Both the position numbers and the translations under genes were made by a program. A model generated the notes under the pieces. That model ran no database searches. It was not told the origin of the DNA and saw only the letters and a list, made by a program, of their open reading frames with translations. 40,874 bases of DNA from Streptomyces hydrogenans (GTDB lineage: Bacteria > Actinomycetota > Actinomycetes > Streptomycetales > Streptomycetaceae), in contig NZ_BNBS01000075.1 of NCBI RefSeq assembly GCF_014656075.1, positions 1 to 40,874 on the forward strand, read 5' to 3'. Shown here piece by piece: positions 1 to 7,580 of this stretch (position 1 is its first letter; the number at the start of each line of letters is the position of its first letter).

Positions 1-672
1 GAAGGCGCCGGGGGCGCGGAGGGAACGGGCGGCCGGGGGGCCGCCGCGCTCGCCCCCGCCCCCGTCGCCCCGGCCGCCGCCGAGGGCTACCGCGGCATCG
101 GCACCGATCCGCTCACCGACGCCGAGCTGGACCGGGCCAGGACGCTCGCGCTCGGCCCGGCCGACACCGCCGCCCGGCAGGACGTCGACGGGGACCGCGG
201 CCGGCCGCAGCACCTCGGCACCGAACTCGCCGACCCGGTCCCCGGCCGGGAGGGCGACCGCCGCGCCCAGGTCCGCTTCTACGACTACGCGCGCGACGAG
301 CTCGTCACCCGGACCGTCGACCTCGCCACCGGCAAGGTCGTGTCCACCGCGACCAGTCGCGGGGTGCAGCCCTCGGCCCACCCCGAGGAGCTGCGCGCCG
401 CGCTCGACCTCATCCTCGCGAGCCCCCTCGGCAAGGGCGTCGAGGAGGACTTCCGGGACGCCACCGGCACCGAACTGAAGAGCGCCGACCAGCTCTGGTT
501 CAACGGCGACGTCTACCGCGTCCACCGCGAGAGGAACGTCCCCGAGGCGCTCTCCCGCTGCGGCGAACACCGCTGCGTCCGGCTCGTCACCAAGGTCCGC
601 AACGGCGCCTGGATCGACACCCGGAACCTGATCGTCGACCTCTCCGCGAAGAACGTCGTCCGCGTCGGCTGA
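1..672 (+). CDS. Copper amine oxidase N-terminal-domain-like protein (5' end outside window)
   Basis: Partial gene. The frame is open from the first base, so the start and any signal peptide lie upstream of the window; it ends with TGA at 670-672. After an Ala/Pro/Gly-rich stretch the visible 223 residues include the pattern VRFYDYARDELVTRTVDL, then a GKVV strand and a GVQPSAHPEEL helix start. By eye this resembles the small N2/N3 domains that precede the catalytic domain of copper amine oxidases, where a beta-hairpin ending in VDLxxGKVV is followed by GVQP. No catalytic residues are expected in this part. The next gene, 67 bases downstream on the same strand, carries the catalytic-type domain, so the two probably act together outside the membrane. 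The domain assignment is pattern recognition and only moderately certain. Confidence 0.6.
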   Translation, partial: EGAGGAEGTGGRGAAALAPAPVAPAAAEGYRGIGTDPLTDAELDRARTLALGPADTAARQDVDGDRGRPQHLGTELADPVPGREGDRRAQVRFYDYARDELVTRTVDLATGKVVSTATSRGVQPSAHPEELRAALDLILASPLGKGVEEDFRDATGTELKSADQLWFNGDVYRVHRERNVPEALSRCGEHRCVRLVTKVRNGAWIDTRNLIVDLSAKNVVRVG

Positions 673-739
673 CCACCGCCGCCCGCCGTTGTCGTCACCC
701 GCCCCGTCCGCGGGGCCCGTACGCAAGGAGCACGTCCGC

Positions 740-2059
740 ATGACCGACCGGCACCACCGGCGGGCCAGGGGGATCCTCGCCGCCCTCGCCGTCACCGCCT
801 CCCTCGGCACCGCGACCGCGGCCGCCGCGCCCGCCCCGCCGACCCCGCCGACCCCGGGGACCTTCCCCACCACCCGGCCCCACCCGTCCGTCTCGGCCGC
901 CTGCTCGGCCGCGTACCGCATCACCAAGAAGCTCGACGGCGGCGCGTCCTGGGACATGTGCTGGCGCTACAGCACCGACGCCGGCCTGATCCTCGACCGG
1001 GTCACCTACCAGCCGCCGGGCGGCGCGCCCGTGCGCGTCCTCACCACCGCCCGGCTCGCCCAGATCCACGTGCCCTACGACGACGGCGGCGCCGAGTACG
1101 ACGACCTCACCGGCGCCGGCTTCGGCTGGGGCCTGCAGGACCTCAAGCCCGCCGAGTGCCCCGGCGGCACCCTCTCCTCCGTCAAGGTCCCCGAGGTCGG
1201 CACGGTCAAGGGCCTGTGCACCACCACCCGCGCCCGCGGCCACGCCTACCGCATGGCCAGCGACAGCGGTTCCGGCGTCTACCAGGCCCAGGCCAAGGAC
1301 CTGCTCGTCTACACCGTCAACAAGGTCGGCTGGTACGAGTACATCTCCGAGTGGCGCTTCGCCGCCGACGGCACGATCGGCGCCAACGTCGGCGCCACCG
1401 GCAGCCTCTCGCCCGTCGACTACAACGCCACCGACGGCCGCGGCTGGCCCATCGGCAAGGAGGCCCGCGGCTACGCCACCAGCCACGCCCACAACGTCTT
1501 CTGGAAGCTCGACTTCGGCCTCGACAACGGCAAGGACCGGATCGAGCAGTACGACTCCACCGTCACCGCGCCCGTCGGCGACGGCGGCCCCACGGTGAAG
1601 ACCAAGCGCACCGCGGTGACCAAGGAGCTCGCCGGCGACGCGAAGAACATGCGCTGGTGGCGGGTGGTCAGCGGCACCGGCAAGAACGCCGACGGCCACG
1701 CCCGCAGCTACGAGATCGTCCCCGGTCACACCGACACCCACGCCGGCCGCGGCTTCACCAAGCACGACGTCTACTTCACCCAGTCCCGCGCCTGCGAGCA
1801 GTACGCGAGCAACAACATCGGCAACTGCCCGGCCGCCGCCGGTGACAGCGTGGACAAATGGGTCAACGGGGAGACTCTGGCCAAACCGACCGTGTGGGTC
1901 AACATCGGGTTCCACCACATCGCCCGGGACGAGGACCAGCAGCCCATGCCCGTCCACTGGCAGGGCTTCCAGCTCGCCCCCAGGGACGTAACCGCTATGA
2001 ATCCCCTCACTCCGCCCGATCTCGCCTCGCAGAACGGACAGCCGGACAGCCGGAGTTGA
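740..2059 (+). CDS. Secreted copper amine oxidase catalytic-domain-like protein
   Basis: 439 residues from ATG 740, preceded by AAGGAG at 724-729; an in-frame TTG at 689 is less likely. The N-terminus (RHHRRAR, then a hydrophobic run ending in AAAAPAP) looks like a signal peptide, with a Pro/Thr-rich linker after it. The body matches the copper amine oxidase C-terminal domain: an NKVGWYEYISEW segment at the topaquinone site (candidate Tyr199), HAH copper ligands (His249, His251), and FHHIARDED with the third ligand near His393, followed by the usual MPVHWQGF segment. Two positions look off: the Asn normally before the cofactor tyrosine is Trp198, and the region aligning with the catalytic-base Asp (around LTGAGFGWG) has Thr. 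Amine oxidation is therefore plausible but not assured. It probably lies outside the PKS cluster. Confidence 0.75.
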   Translation: MTDRHHRRARGILAALAVTASLGTATAAAAPAPPTPPTPGTFPTTRPHPSVSAACSAAYRITKKLDGGASWDMCWRYSTDAGLILDRVTYQPPGGAPVRVLTTARLAQIHVPYDDGGAEYDDLTGAGFGWGLQDLKPAECPGGTLSSVKVPEVGTVKGLCTTTRARGHAYRMASDSGSGVYQAQAKDLLVYTVNKVGWYEYISEWRFAADGTIGANVGATGSLSPVDYNATDGRGWPIGKEARGYATSHAHNVFWKLDFGLDNGKDRIEQYDSTVTAPVGDGGPTVKTKRTAVTKELAGDAKNMRWWRVVSGTGKNADGHARSYEIVPGHTDTHAGRGFTKHDVYFTQSRACEQYASNNIGNCPAAAGDSVDKWVNGETLAKPTVWVNIGFHHIARDEDQQPMPVHWQGFQLAPRDVTAMNPLTPPDLASQNGQPDSRS

Positions 2060-2167
2060 GCATTCCGCCGACCGATCCTGCTGCACCGCCTCCCGCTCGC
2101 GGAGTACCCTTCCTTGATCTTGTCGGAAGAATCGGTACGAGGGTCCGGAGCAGAAGGCGGTGCGCGG

Positions 2168-3454
2168 GTGGGCTCGGGAGGTCTTGAGCTGCCCCCAGGT
2201 GACGCGGGTCACGAGGGGGGACCGGCCGACCCCGGGGAGGCACCGCCCACGGTGATCCTCCCCACCGGCCAGGCCGCGCCCCCCGGCGCGGTCCCGGTGG
2301 CCCGCCCCGTCGAGATCGGCGCCGAGCTCGACTGGGGCGCCGAGGCGTGGGGCGAGGTCCGCACCCGCGCCCAGCGCGCCGGCCGCGCCTACATCTGGCT
2401 CAATCTCGTCGAGCAGCGGATGCGGGCCGTCGTCGCGGCCGTCCTCAGACCGGTCTACGAACCCGTCCACGGCGACGAGTGGGTGGTCGCCGCCGCCGGC
2501 CCGGCGGGCCAGGAATGGGTCCGCCGGGCCGTCGCCGTCCGCGAGGTCTCCCGCCGCAAGGGCTACCTCCTCGACCCCGCCGACGACAACGTCCTCTCCT
2601 TCCTCACCCTTCCCCAGCTCCGCGAGCTGATGGTGCAGCACTGGCCCTGCTTCGAGCCCTACTTCGACGACCGGCGCGAGGTCGAACTCGCCCTCGACGA
2701 ACTGGAGGTGACCCGCAACGTCGTCTCCCGCAACCGGGCCCTCTCGCCCACCGTCCTCGCCCAGGCCGAACGGGCCTCCGCCCGCATCCTGGAGATCCTC
2801 GGCAGCGGCGCCGGCGTCCCCTCCGCCGACCGGCTGCCCGTCGACGCCGTCGAGGACCTCGTCGGCGACCGCTACGCCGACGTCGTCTCCGTCCACCCCG
2901 ACCGCGTCCGGCTCCAGCGCCAGCTGCCCGCCGAGGACCTCTTCGGCGGCGCCCGCCGCCTCGACGCCACCGGCATAGGCCTGAACCTGCTCGTGCAGAA
3001 CTTCTCCGGCCGCCGCATGGTCCGCCTCGCCGAGTCCGGCTGCCGGATACGGCTCCTCTTCCTCAACCCCGCCAGCAGCGCCGTCAAGCGCCGCGAGCGG
3101 GAGCTCGGCATCCGCAAGGGCGAACTGAGCCGCTCCGTCGAGATGAACATCCTGCACATGCGCCGGGTCCGCTCCAAGCTCCGCGACCCCGACGCCTTCC
3201 AGATCCACGTCTTCGACGAGACCCCCCGCTTCACCGCCTACCTCGTCGACGGCGACGGCCCCGACGGGGTCGGCGTCGTCCAGTCCTACCTCCGCAGGGC
3301 CCGCGGCATGGAGGCGCCCGTCCTGGTGCTGCGCGGCGGCGGCCGGACCGTCGTCCGCCAGGACGCCCCCGGACGTGACGCGGACCACGGACTCTTCGAG
3401 ACCTACCGGGAGGAGTTCGAGTCCGTCTGGCTCGACTCCCGCCCCGTCTCCTGA
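2168..3454 (+). CDS. SAV2148-like HEPN domain protein
   Basis: 428 residues from GTG 2168 (start VGSGGLELPPGD), with GAAGG at 2153-2157 at suitable spacing; the frame also extends upstream to an ATG at 2114. I recognise the sequence as the streptomycete family usually annotated 'SAV2148 family HEPN domain-containing protein', with near-invariant stretches such as RAGRAYIWLNLVEQRMRAVV, LLDPADDNVLSFLTLPQLRE and VEMNILHMRRVR. The front half is the helical HEPN-like part. The rear half (IGLNLLVQNFSGRRMVRL onward, with LLFLNPASSAVKRRERELG) resembles the family's conserved C-terminal region. Its molecular role is not established; HEPN domains are often RNases or nucleotide-binding folds. It is a conserved chromosomal gene rather than part of alkaloid biosynthesis, and it marks the host as a streptomycete-type actinomycete. 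Confidence 0.88.
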   Translation: MGSGGLELPPGDAGHEGGPADPGEAPPTVILPTGQAAPPGAVPVARPVEIGAELDWGAEAWGEVRTRAQRAGRAYIWLNLVEQRMRAVVAAVLRPVYEPVHGDEWVVAAAGPAGQEWVRRAVAVREVSRRKGYLLDPADDNVLSFLTLPQLRELMVQHWPCFEPYFDDRREVELALDELEVTRNVVSRNRALSPTVLAQAERASARILEILGSGAGVPSADRLPVDAVEDLVGDRYADVVSVHPDRVRLQRQLPAEDLFGGARRLDATGIGLNLLVQNFSGRRMVRLAESGCRIRLLFLNPASSAVKRRERELGIRKGELSRSVEMNILHMRRVRSKLRDPDAFQIHVFDETPRFTAYLVDGDGPDGVGVVQSYLRRARGMEAPVLVLRGGGRTVVRQDAPGRDADHGLFETYREEFESVWLDSRPVS

Positions 3455-3460
3455 GCCCCG

Positions 3461-3477
3461 GCCGCGCACCCCGCGGC
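3461..3477 (+). terminator. Short GC hairpin after the SAV2148-like gene
   Basis: A perfect 6-bp inverted repeat, GCCGCG/CGCGGC, with a 5-base loop lies 7 bases beyond the stop at 3454. There is no T-run, as is common for Streptomyces hairpins. It is short enough to be chance in DNA this GC-rich. Confidence 0.25.
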
Positions 3478-3542
3478 GGCGTTGTCAGTGGCGCGTGCGA
3501 GGGTGGCAGCACCAACGGGGGAGATCACGTAAGGAGGACCCG

Positions 3543-4265
3543 ATGGCCTGGCATGGGGAACCACTGGTCGGCTTCGACCTGGAGACGACGGGGACGGACC
3601 CGCTCGAATCCCGCATCGTCACCGCGTCGGTCGTCGGCGTCCACCGCGGCGCGGTCGTCCGGCAGCGGGACTGGCTCGCCGACCCCGGAGTCCACATCCC
3701 CGAGCAGGCCGCGGCCATCCACGGCATCAGCAGCGAGCGCGCCGCCGCCGAGGGCCGCCCGGTCCGCGAGGTCGCCGACGAGGTCGCCGAGACCCTGACC
3801 GGCTACTGGTCCCAGGGCGTCCCCGTCGTCGCGTACAACGCCTCCTTCGACCTCACCCTGCTCTCCGCCGAACTCCGCCGGCACGGACTGCCCTCGCTCG
3901 CCGAGCGGATGGGCGGCACCGGCATCGGGCCCGTCCTCGACCCGTACACCATCGACCGGGCCGTCGACCGCTACCGGCGCGGCAAGCGCACCCTGGAAGC
4001 GGTCTGCGGCGAGTACGGCGTGGAGCTCACCAGCGCCCACCAGGCGTCCGCCGACGCCCTCGCCGCCGTCCGCGTCGCCCTCGCGATAGCCGACCGCCAC
4101 CCGCAGGTGGCCGCCCTCGCCCCGGCCGAACTGCACGAGCGGCAGATCGGCTGGTACCGCGCCTGGGCCGAGAACTTCCAGGACTTCCTGCGCCGCAAGG
4201 GCGACCCGGAAGCCGTCGTCGACCCGGTGTGGCCGCTGCGCGGCGACCCGGTGCCGGCCCGCTGA
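3543..4265 (+). CDS. DnaQ-like 3'-5' exonuclease (DEDDh)
   Basis: 240 residues. ATG 3543 is set by a strong AAGGAGG at 3531-3537; the frame is open further upstream but without such a site. All three exonuclease motifs are visible: Exo I FDLETTG (Asp12, Glu14), Exo II NASFD (Asp103) and Exo III HQASAD (His166, Asp171, the DEDDh spacing). The family removes nucleotides from 3' ends of DNA or RNA using two metal ions. The protein is a stand-alone nuclease domain with a short C-terminal tail (WYRAWAENFQDFLRRKG) seen in actinobacterial homologues, rather than a full polymerase III epsilon subunit. Its substrate cannot be told from the sequence. It is probably a housekeeping or repair gene bordering the cluster. 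Confidence 0.9.
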   Translation: MAWHGEPLVGFDLETTGTDPLESRIVTASVVGVHRGAVVRQRDWLADPGVHIPEQAAAIHGISSERAAAEGRPVREVADEVAETLTGYWSQGVPVVAYNASFDLTLLSAELRRHGLPSLAERMGGTGIGPVLDPYTIDRAVDRYRRGKRTLEAVCGEYGVELTSAHQASADALAAVRVALAIADRHPQVAALAPAELHERQIGWYRAWAENFQDFLRRKGDPEAVVDPVWPLRGDPVPAR

Positions 4266-4447
4266 CCTGCCGCTCCGGGGCGACCGGGGCCCGGCCGGGG
4301 GAGGCCCGCCGGACCGCCCACTGCCCGTCCGGAAAGGTGACATTCTCGGCCCGGCGCGCCCGTGCCGGCCCGCGAACCCTTCCTACGATGCCGGGACCCC
4401 CACCAGCACCCGCGAGGCGCCCACGCGCCGGAGTAGGAGCGCGTCCC

Positions 4448-5287
4448 GTGCAGTTCAACCTCATCGGCCCCTTCGAGCTGGTGACCGGTGACGGCCGGAC
4501 CCACACGCCGAAGGCCCCGAAGATCTGCCAGATGCTCGCCGTGCTCGCCCTCCAGCCGGGCGAGGCCGTGGCCACCGACACGCTGATCAGAGAGCTGTGG
4601 GGCGAGAACGCGCCGGGCAACGCCCCCAAGATCCTCCAGACCCACGTCTACCACGCCCGCCGCATGCTGGACGAGGCGCTGGACACCGCCGACCGCCGGC
4701 CGCTCGTCACCCAGGTCCCCGGCTACCGGCTCGACATCGACGGCGACCAGACCGACGTGCACGTCTTCGAACGGCTCGTGCGCCAGGCCCAGCGGGACCT
4801 CTCCCAGGGCTTCCCGGAGAACGCCGCCGCCCACCTCGTCGAGGCCAGGAGGCTCTGGCGCGGACCGATGCTGTGCAACGTCCAGGTCGGACCGGTGCTC
4901 ACCGGCCGGGTGGCCCGCATGGAGGAACTGAGGATCCGCGCGCTCGAACTGTGGGTCGAGTCCGAGATACGCCTCGGCCGCCACCGCGAACTCCTCCCCG
5001 AACTGCGGACCCTCGTCAACGACCACCCGCTGCACGAGTGGTTCCACGGCCAGCTCATCTCCGCCCTGCACCGGGCCGGCCGCCGCGGCGAGGCCCTCCA
5101 GGCGTACCGGCACCTCTACGCCATCCTCAAGAGCGAACTCGGCCTCGAACCCTCCGCCGAGCTGCGCCGCCTGCAGGCCGAGATCCTGCACGCCACCGAC
5201 CAGGACGGCACCCGGACCGTCGCCCGCCGGGGCGTGGGGCCGCAGCCGCACGTCACCCCGCTGTGGCCGTCCGCCGCCGCCAGCTGA
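4448..5287 (+). CDS. SARP-family transcriptional activator
   Basis: 279 residues from GTG 4448, with AGGAG at 4435-4439; the open frame reaches back to 4229 but the protein family starts at MQFNLIGPFEL. Residues 1-95 are the OmpR-like winged-helix DNA-binding domain (LIGPFELVTGDG, LIRELWGENAP, LQTHVYHARRML, TQVPGYRLDI). Residues about 95-250 are the bacterial transcriptional activation domain (DVHVFERLV, then LHEWFHGQLISALHRAGRRGEALQAYR and SELGLEPSAELRRLQ). It is a small SARP without ATPase or TPR domains, like DnrI or ActII-ORF4. Such proteins bind direct heptamer repeats with 11-bp spacing next to -10 boxes; a matching site lies at 22536-22566 in front of the aminotransferase gene. It is the probable pathway-specific activator and the likely left boundary of the cluster. 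Confidence 0.92.
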   Translation: MQFNLIGPFELVTGDGRTHTPKAPKICQMLAVLALQPGEAVATDTLIRELWGENAPGNAPKILQTHVYHARRMLDEALDTADRRPLVTQVPGYRLDIDGDQTDVHVFERLVRQAQRDLSQGFPENAAAHLVEARRLWRGPMLCNVQVGPVLTGRVARMEELRIRALELWVESEIRLGRHRELLPELRTLVNDHPLHEWFHGQLISALHRAGRRGEALQAYRHLYAILKSELGLEPSAELRRLQAEILHATDQDGTRTVARRGVGPQPHVTPLWPSAAAS

Positions 5288-5302
5288 CCCGCCGTCGGCG
5301 GG
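5288..5302. terminator. Hairpin between convergent genes
   Basis: CCCGCC-GTC-GGCGGG begins directly after the SARP stop codon and sits between convergent genes (SARP on plus, unknown gene on minus). The 6-bp stem with a 3-base loop and no T-run could serve both directions. Position supports it, but the short GC stem could be chance. Confidence 0.4.
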
Positions 5303-5311
5303 AGGGGCGGC

Positions 5312-5851
5312 TCAGCCGCTCCGGACCGGGTCCGGCGCCACCTCGCGCAGCCGGCGGCCGAGCGCCCGCACCAGCTCGGGCGGCCGGCGGGCCGACGCCT
5401 CGAACGGCCCCTCCTCCAGCACCGCCCGCACCGCGCACTCCAGCAGCAGCGTGACGACCGCCGCCTCCTCGCGCCGGGCCGGCGGCGCCCCGTCCGCGGA
5501 CGGCGGACCGTCGGGTCCGGCCGGCGCGGCGAGCCCGAAGACGTCCCGCAGCAGTTCCCGGGCCCGGCGCACCGACGCCTCCCGCGCCCCGGAGCCGAAC
5601 CGCCCCTCGCCGGCGGACGGGCCCGGCAGCGCCCCGGCGAAGCGGCGCAGCCCCGCGTCCGCGTAGGGATCCGGCAGCACCGCGCCGGCCGCGGGCCTGC
5701 CGGGCAGCGCGTACGCGCGCGACGCCACCGACCGCGACAGGCCCTCCGTCAGCGCGGCCGCGAAGCTCCGCCCGAGCGCCGTCGCCCCGGCGCCCGTTCC
5801 CCGCGCGTCGTCCCCTGTTCCTCCTGGCATTTCCCCGACGCCCCCGCGCAT
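5312..5851 (-). CDS. Hypothetical protein, no family recognised
   Basis: 179 residues from ATG 5851, or 172 from ATG 5830 (MPGGTGDDARG); neither start has a clear ribosome binding site. Codons carry G or C at nearly every third position in this frame, which supports coding. The sequence is Ala/Gly/Pro/Arg-rich, with no transmembrane run or signal peptide. The recognisable parts are LPDPYADAGLRRFAGAL, an amphipathic SVRRARELLRDVFGL helix and a C-terminal helical block (EEAAVVTLLLECAVRAVLEEG, ending RALGRRLREVAPDPVRSG). I recognise no catalytic or DNA-binding motif. It is convergent with the SARP gene and divergent from the SnoaL-like gene, so it lies inside the cluster and may share the 5852-6054 control region. 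Its function is unknown. Confidence 0.55.
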   Translation of the reverse strand: MRGGVGEMPGGTGDDARGTGAGATALGRSFAAALTEGLSRSVASRAYALPGRPAAGAVLPDPYADAGLRRFAGALPGPSAGEGRFGSGAREASVRRARELLRDVFGLAAPAGPDGPPSADGAPPARREEAAVVTLLLECAVRAVLEEGPFEASARRPPELVRALGRRLREVAPDPVRSG

Positions 5852-5923
5852 TCGTCCGCCGACGCTTCACCGAACCGCTTTCGGTGAACTCGGGTCCCAC
5901 GGAACCCGACCGGCGGTCATTCC

Positions 5924-5968
5924 CCGGTAATCGGAAACCCCGACGCCGCGGGGAAGGCCGATTACTGG
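5924..5968. promoter_or_regulatory. Operator-like inverted repeat in the divergent intergenic region
   Basis: CCGGTAATCGG (5924-5934) and CCGATTACTGG (5958-5968) form an inverted repeat with 10 of 11 positions matching. Their centres are 34 bp apart, about three helical turns. It lies between the minus-strand unknown gene and the plus-strand SnoaL-like gene. A similar word, CCAGTAATTACCCGG, occurs in the other divergent intergenic region at 22463-22477. A TANNNT hexamer (TATCGT, 5999-6004) downstream of the repeat could be the -10 element for the SnoaL-led operon. The binding protein is unknown. Confidence 0.4.
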
Positions 5969-6054
5969 CAGGAGACCAGGGTGGGAAGGGTCCGCTGGTA
6001 TCGTCCGGATCGGATTTCCGCAGGTGTTGCAGACATGAATGGAGTGAATGCGCC

Positions 6055-6480
6055 GTGACCGATGCCAATTACACACTGGTGACCGACATAGAAAAGCACC
6101 AGGAGGCTTTCGGAATAGCGTTCAACTCCGGCGACGCGGACGCGGTCAATGCCATGTACGTCGACAACGCGCTCGGAATGTGGGAGCCCGGGTTTCCGCT
6201 GTACGGCGATGCCCGGCGCGATTACGTGGTCGAGTTCCTGAAGAACCGCAAGCCCACCGTCGACGCGACGGTCCGCCAGCAGCTGGTCGTCGGCGACACC
6301 GCCCAGCTGGTGGTCGAGTGGCAGATGGCGGCGCTGGACGAGGACGGCCGGCCGGAGCTCCTCAAGGGCGTGGCCATCGACGTCCTGCACCGCGGCGAGG
6401 ACGGCTACTGGCGCTACGTCGTCGACAACCCGTTCGGCGTCAGCGGCCCCTGGGACGCCGAGGGCGCGGCGCAGGCCTGA
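6055..6480 (+). CDS. SnoaL-like / NTF2-fold protein
   Basis: 141 residues from GTG 6055, with GGAG at 6041-6044; ATGs at 6035 and 6048 are in other frames. The pattern is that of the NTF2-like superfamily: an N-terminal helix pair (IEKHQEAFGIAFNSGDADAVNAMYVDNALGMWEP), a GDARRDYVVEFLKN helix, then strands ending GEDGYWRYVVDNPFG. This fold holds polyketide cyclases, hydrolases and isomerases as well as non-catalytic proteins. Residues lining the cone-shaped pocket vary too much to assign a reaction. It is the first gene of the plus-strand tailoring run, 86 bases ahead of the imine-reductase-like gene. A role in cyclisation or epoxide/imine handling of the alkaloid is inference from its position. 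Confidence 0.75.
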   Translation: MTDANYTLVTDIEKHQEAFGIAFNSGDADAVNAMYVDNALGMWEPGFPLYGDARRDYVVEFLKNRKPTVDATVRQQLVVGDTAQLVVEWQMAALDEDGRPELLKGVAIDVLHRGEDGYWRYVVDNPFGVSGPWDAEGAAQA

Positions 6481-6566
6481 CCGCGCCTCACGCCGGGGAG
6501 CGACCCCCCCCACCACCGATCACACCCGACGCGGCGCACCCGCCGCACGACGTACGGAGTACCCCT

Positions 6567-7460
6567 GTGTCCACCCTTCCCGCCTCCGGCGCGCCGGTCA
6601 CCGTCATCGGCCTCGGCCTCATGGGCCAGGCCCTCGCCGGCGCCTTCCTGGCCAAGGGCCACCCGACCACCGTCTGGAACCGGTCCGCCGCCAAGGCCGA
6701 CGACCTCGTCGCCCGCGGCGCCGTCCTCGCCGACTCGGTCCAGAGCGCGGTCGAGGCGAGCCCGCTCGTCGTCGTCTGCGTCTCCGACTACGACGCCGTG
6801 CACCAGCTCCTCGGCCCGGTCGGCGGCTCGCTCGCCGGCCGCACCCTGGTCAACCTGACCACGGCCAGCTCCACCCAGGCCCGCGAGACCGCCGAGTGGG
6901 CGCAGAAGCTCGACGCCGCCTACCTCGACGGCGCCATCCTGGCCCTGCCGCACGCGATCGGCACCGAGGAGGCCACCCTCCTCTACGCCGGCCCGCAGGC
7001 CACGTTCGAGGAGCACCGCGCCACCCTGGAGGTGCTCGGCGCCGAGGCGACCGTCTACCTGGACGAGGACCACGGCCTGTCGGCCCTCTACGACCTGTCC
7101 GTCCTCAGCATCATGTGGGGCGTCCTCAACAGCTTCCTGCACGGCGCCGCGCTGCTCGGCACCGCGAACGTCAAGGCGTCCACCTTCGCGGAGCTCGCCG
7201 TCACCGCGATCAACGTGACCGCCGAGTACGCCTCCGCCTACGCCCAGCAGATCGACGCCGGCGAGTACCCGGCCACCGACGCCACCGTCAACGTCCACGT
7301 GGGCGGCATGACGCACCTGGTGGAGGAGAGCGAGACCCTCGGCGTCAACGCCGAGCTGCCCCGCTTCTTCCTGGAGCTGGCCAAGCGCGCGGTCGCCGCC
7401 GGCGACGCGGAGAACAGCTACGCCTCGCTGATCAAGCAGTTCCGCAAGCCCTCCGCCTGA
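6567..7460 (+). CDS. NADPH-dependent imine reductase-type dehydrogenase
   Basis: 297 residues from GTG 6567, with GGAG at 6556-6559. The N-terminal Rossmann domain has VIGLGLMGQALA (GxGxxG) and VWNRSAAKADDLVARGA, the Arg/Lys pattern of NADPH-preferring beta-hydroxyacid-dehydrogenase-like enzymes. The all-helical C-terminal half is typical of imine reductases, including LYDLSVLSIMWGVLNSFLHG; Asp176 in the LYD motif lies where, by eye, R-type imine reductases have their proton donor. The lysine of true hydroxyacid dehydrogenases is not apparent. In a cluster with a terminal reductase and an aminotransferase, the natural job would be reducing a cyclic imine made from the released amino-ketone. 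Imine reduction is an established step in cyclizidine-type indolizidines, although the enzyme family used there may differ. Stereochemistry is not predictable here. Confidence 0.85.
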   Translation: MSTLPASGAPVTVIGLGLMGQALAGAFLAKGHPTTVWNRSAAKADDLVARGAVLADSVQSAVEASPLVVVCVSDYDAVHQLLGPVGGSLAGRTLVNLTTASSTQARETAEWAQKLDAAYLDGAILALPHAIGTEEATLLYAGPQATFEEHRATLEVLGAEATVYLDEDHGLSALYDLSVLSIMWGVLNSFLHGAALLGTANVKASTFAELAVTAINVTAEYASAYAQQIDAGEYPATDATVNVHVGGMTHLVEESETLGVNAELPRFFLELAKRAVAAGDAENSYASLIKQFRKPSA

Positions 7461-7485
7461 TCCCGAACCGCACACCGGCACCACG

Positions 7486-7527
7486 AGCCGGGAACCCGTC
7501 GCCCACAGCGCCTCGGATTCCCGGCTC
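7486..7527 (+). repeat. Inverted repeat between the imine reductase and flavin oxidase genes
   Basis: GAGCCGGGAA (7486-7495) and TTCCCGGCTC (7518-7527) are perfect 10-bp complements around a 22-base spacer, in the 120-base gap between two tailoring genes. It could be a weak terminator or processing hairpin that sets different transcript levels within the operon. There is no T-run. Confidence 0.45.
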
Positions 7528-7580
7528 CGCCGTGCCTCCACCCGTCCGACACCTGACTCGACATCATTCACGGGGGATCC

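Noticed and set aside
5253..6068. A minus-strand frame of 271 codons overlapping the unknown gene and the SARP end
   Set aside because: Its C-terminal half is Arg/Gly/Ala shadow of the 5312-5851 frame, and its start would lie inside the SnoaL-like gene and its control region.
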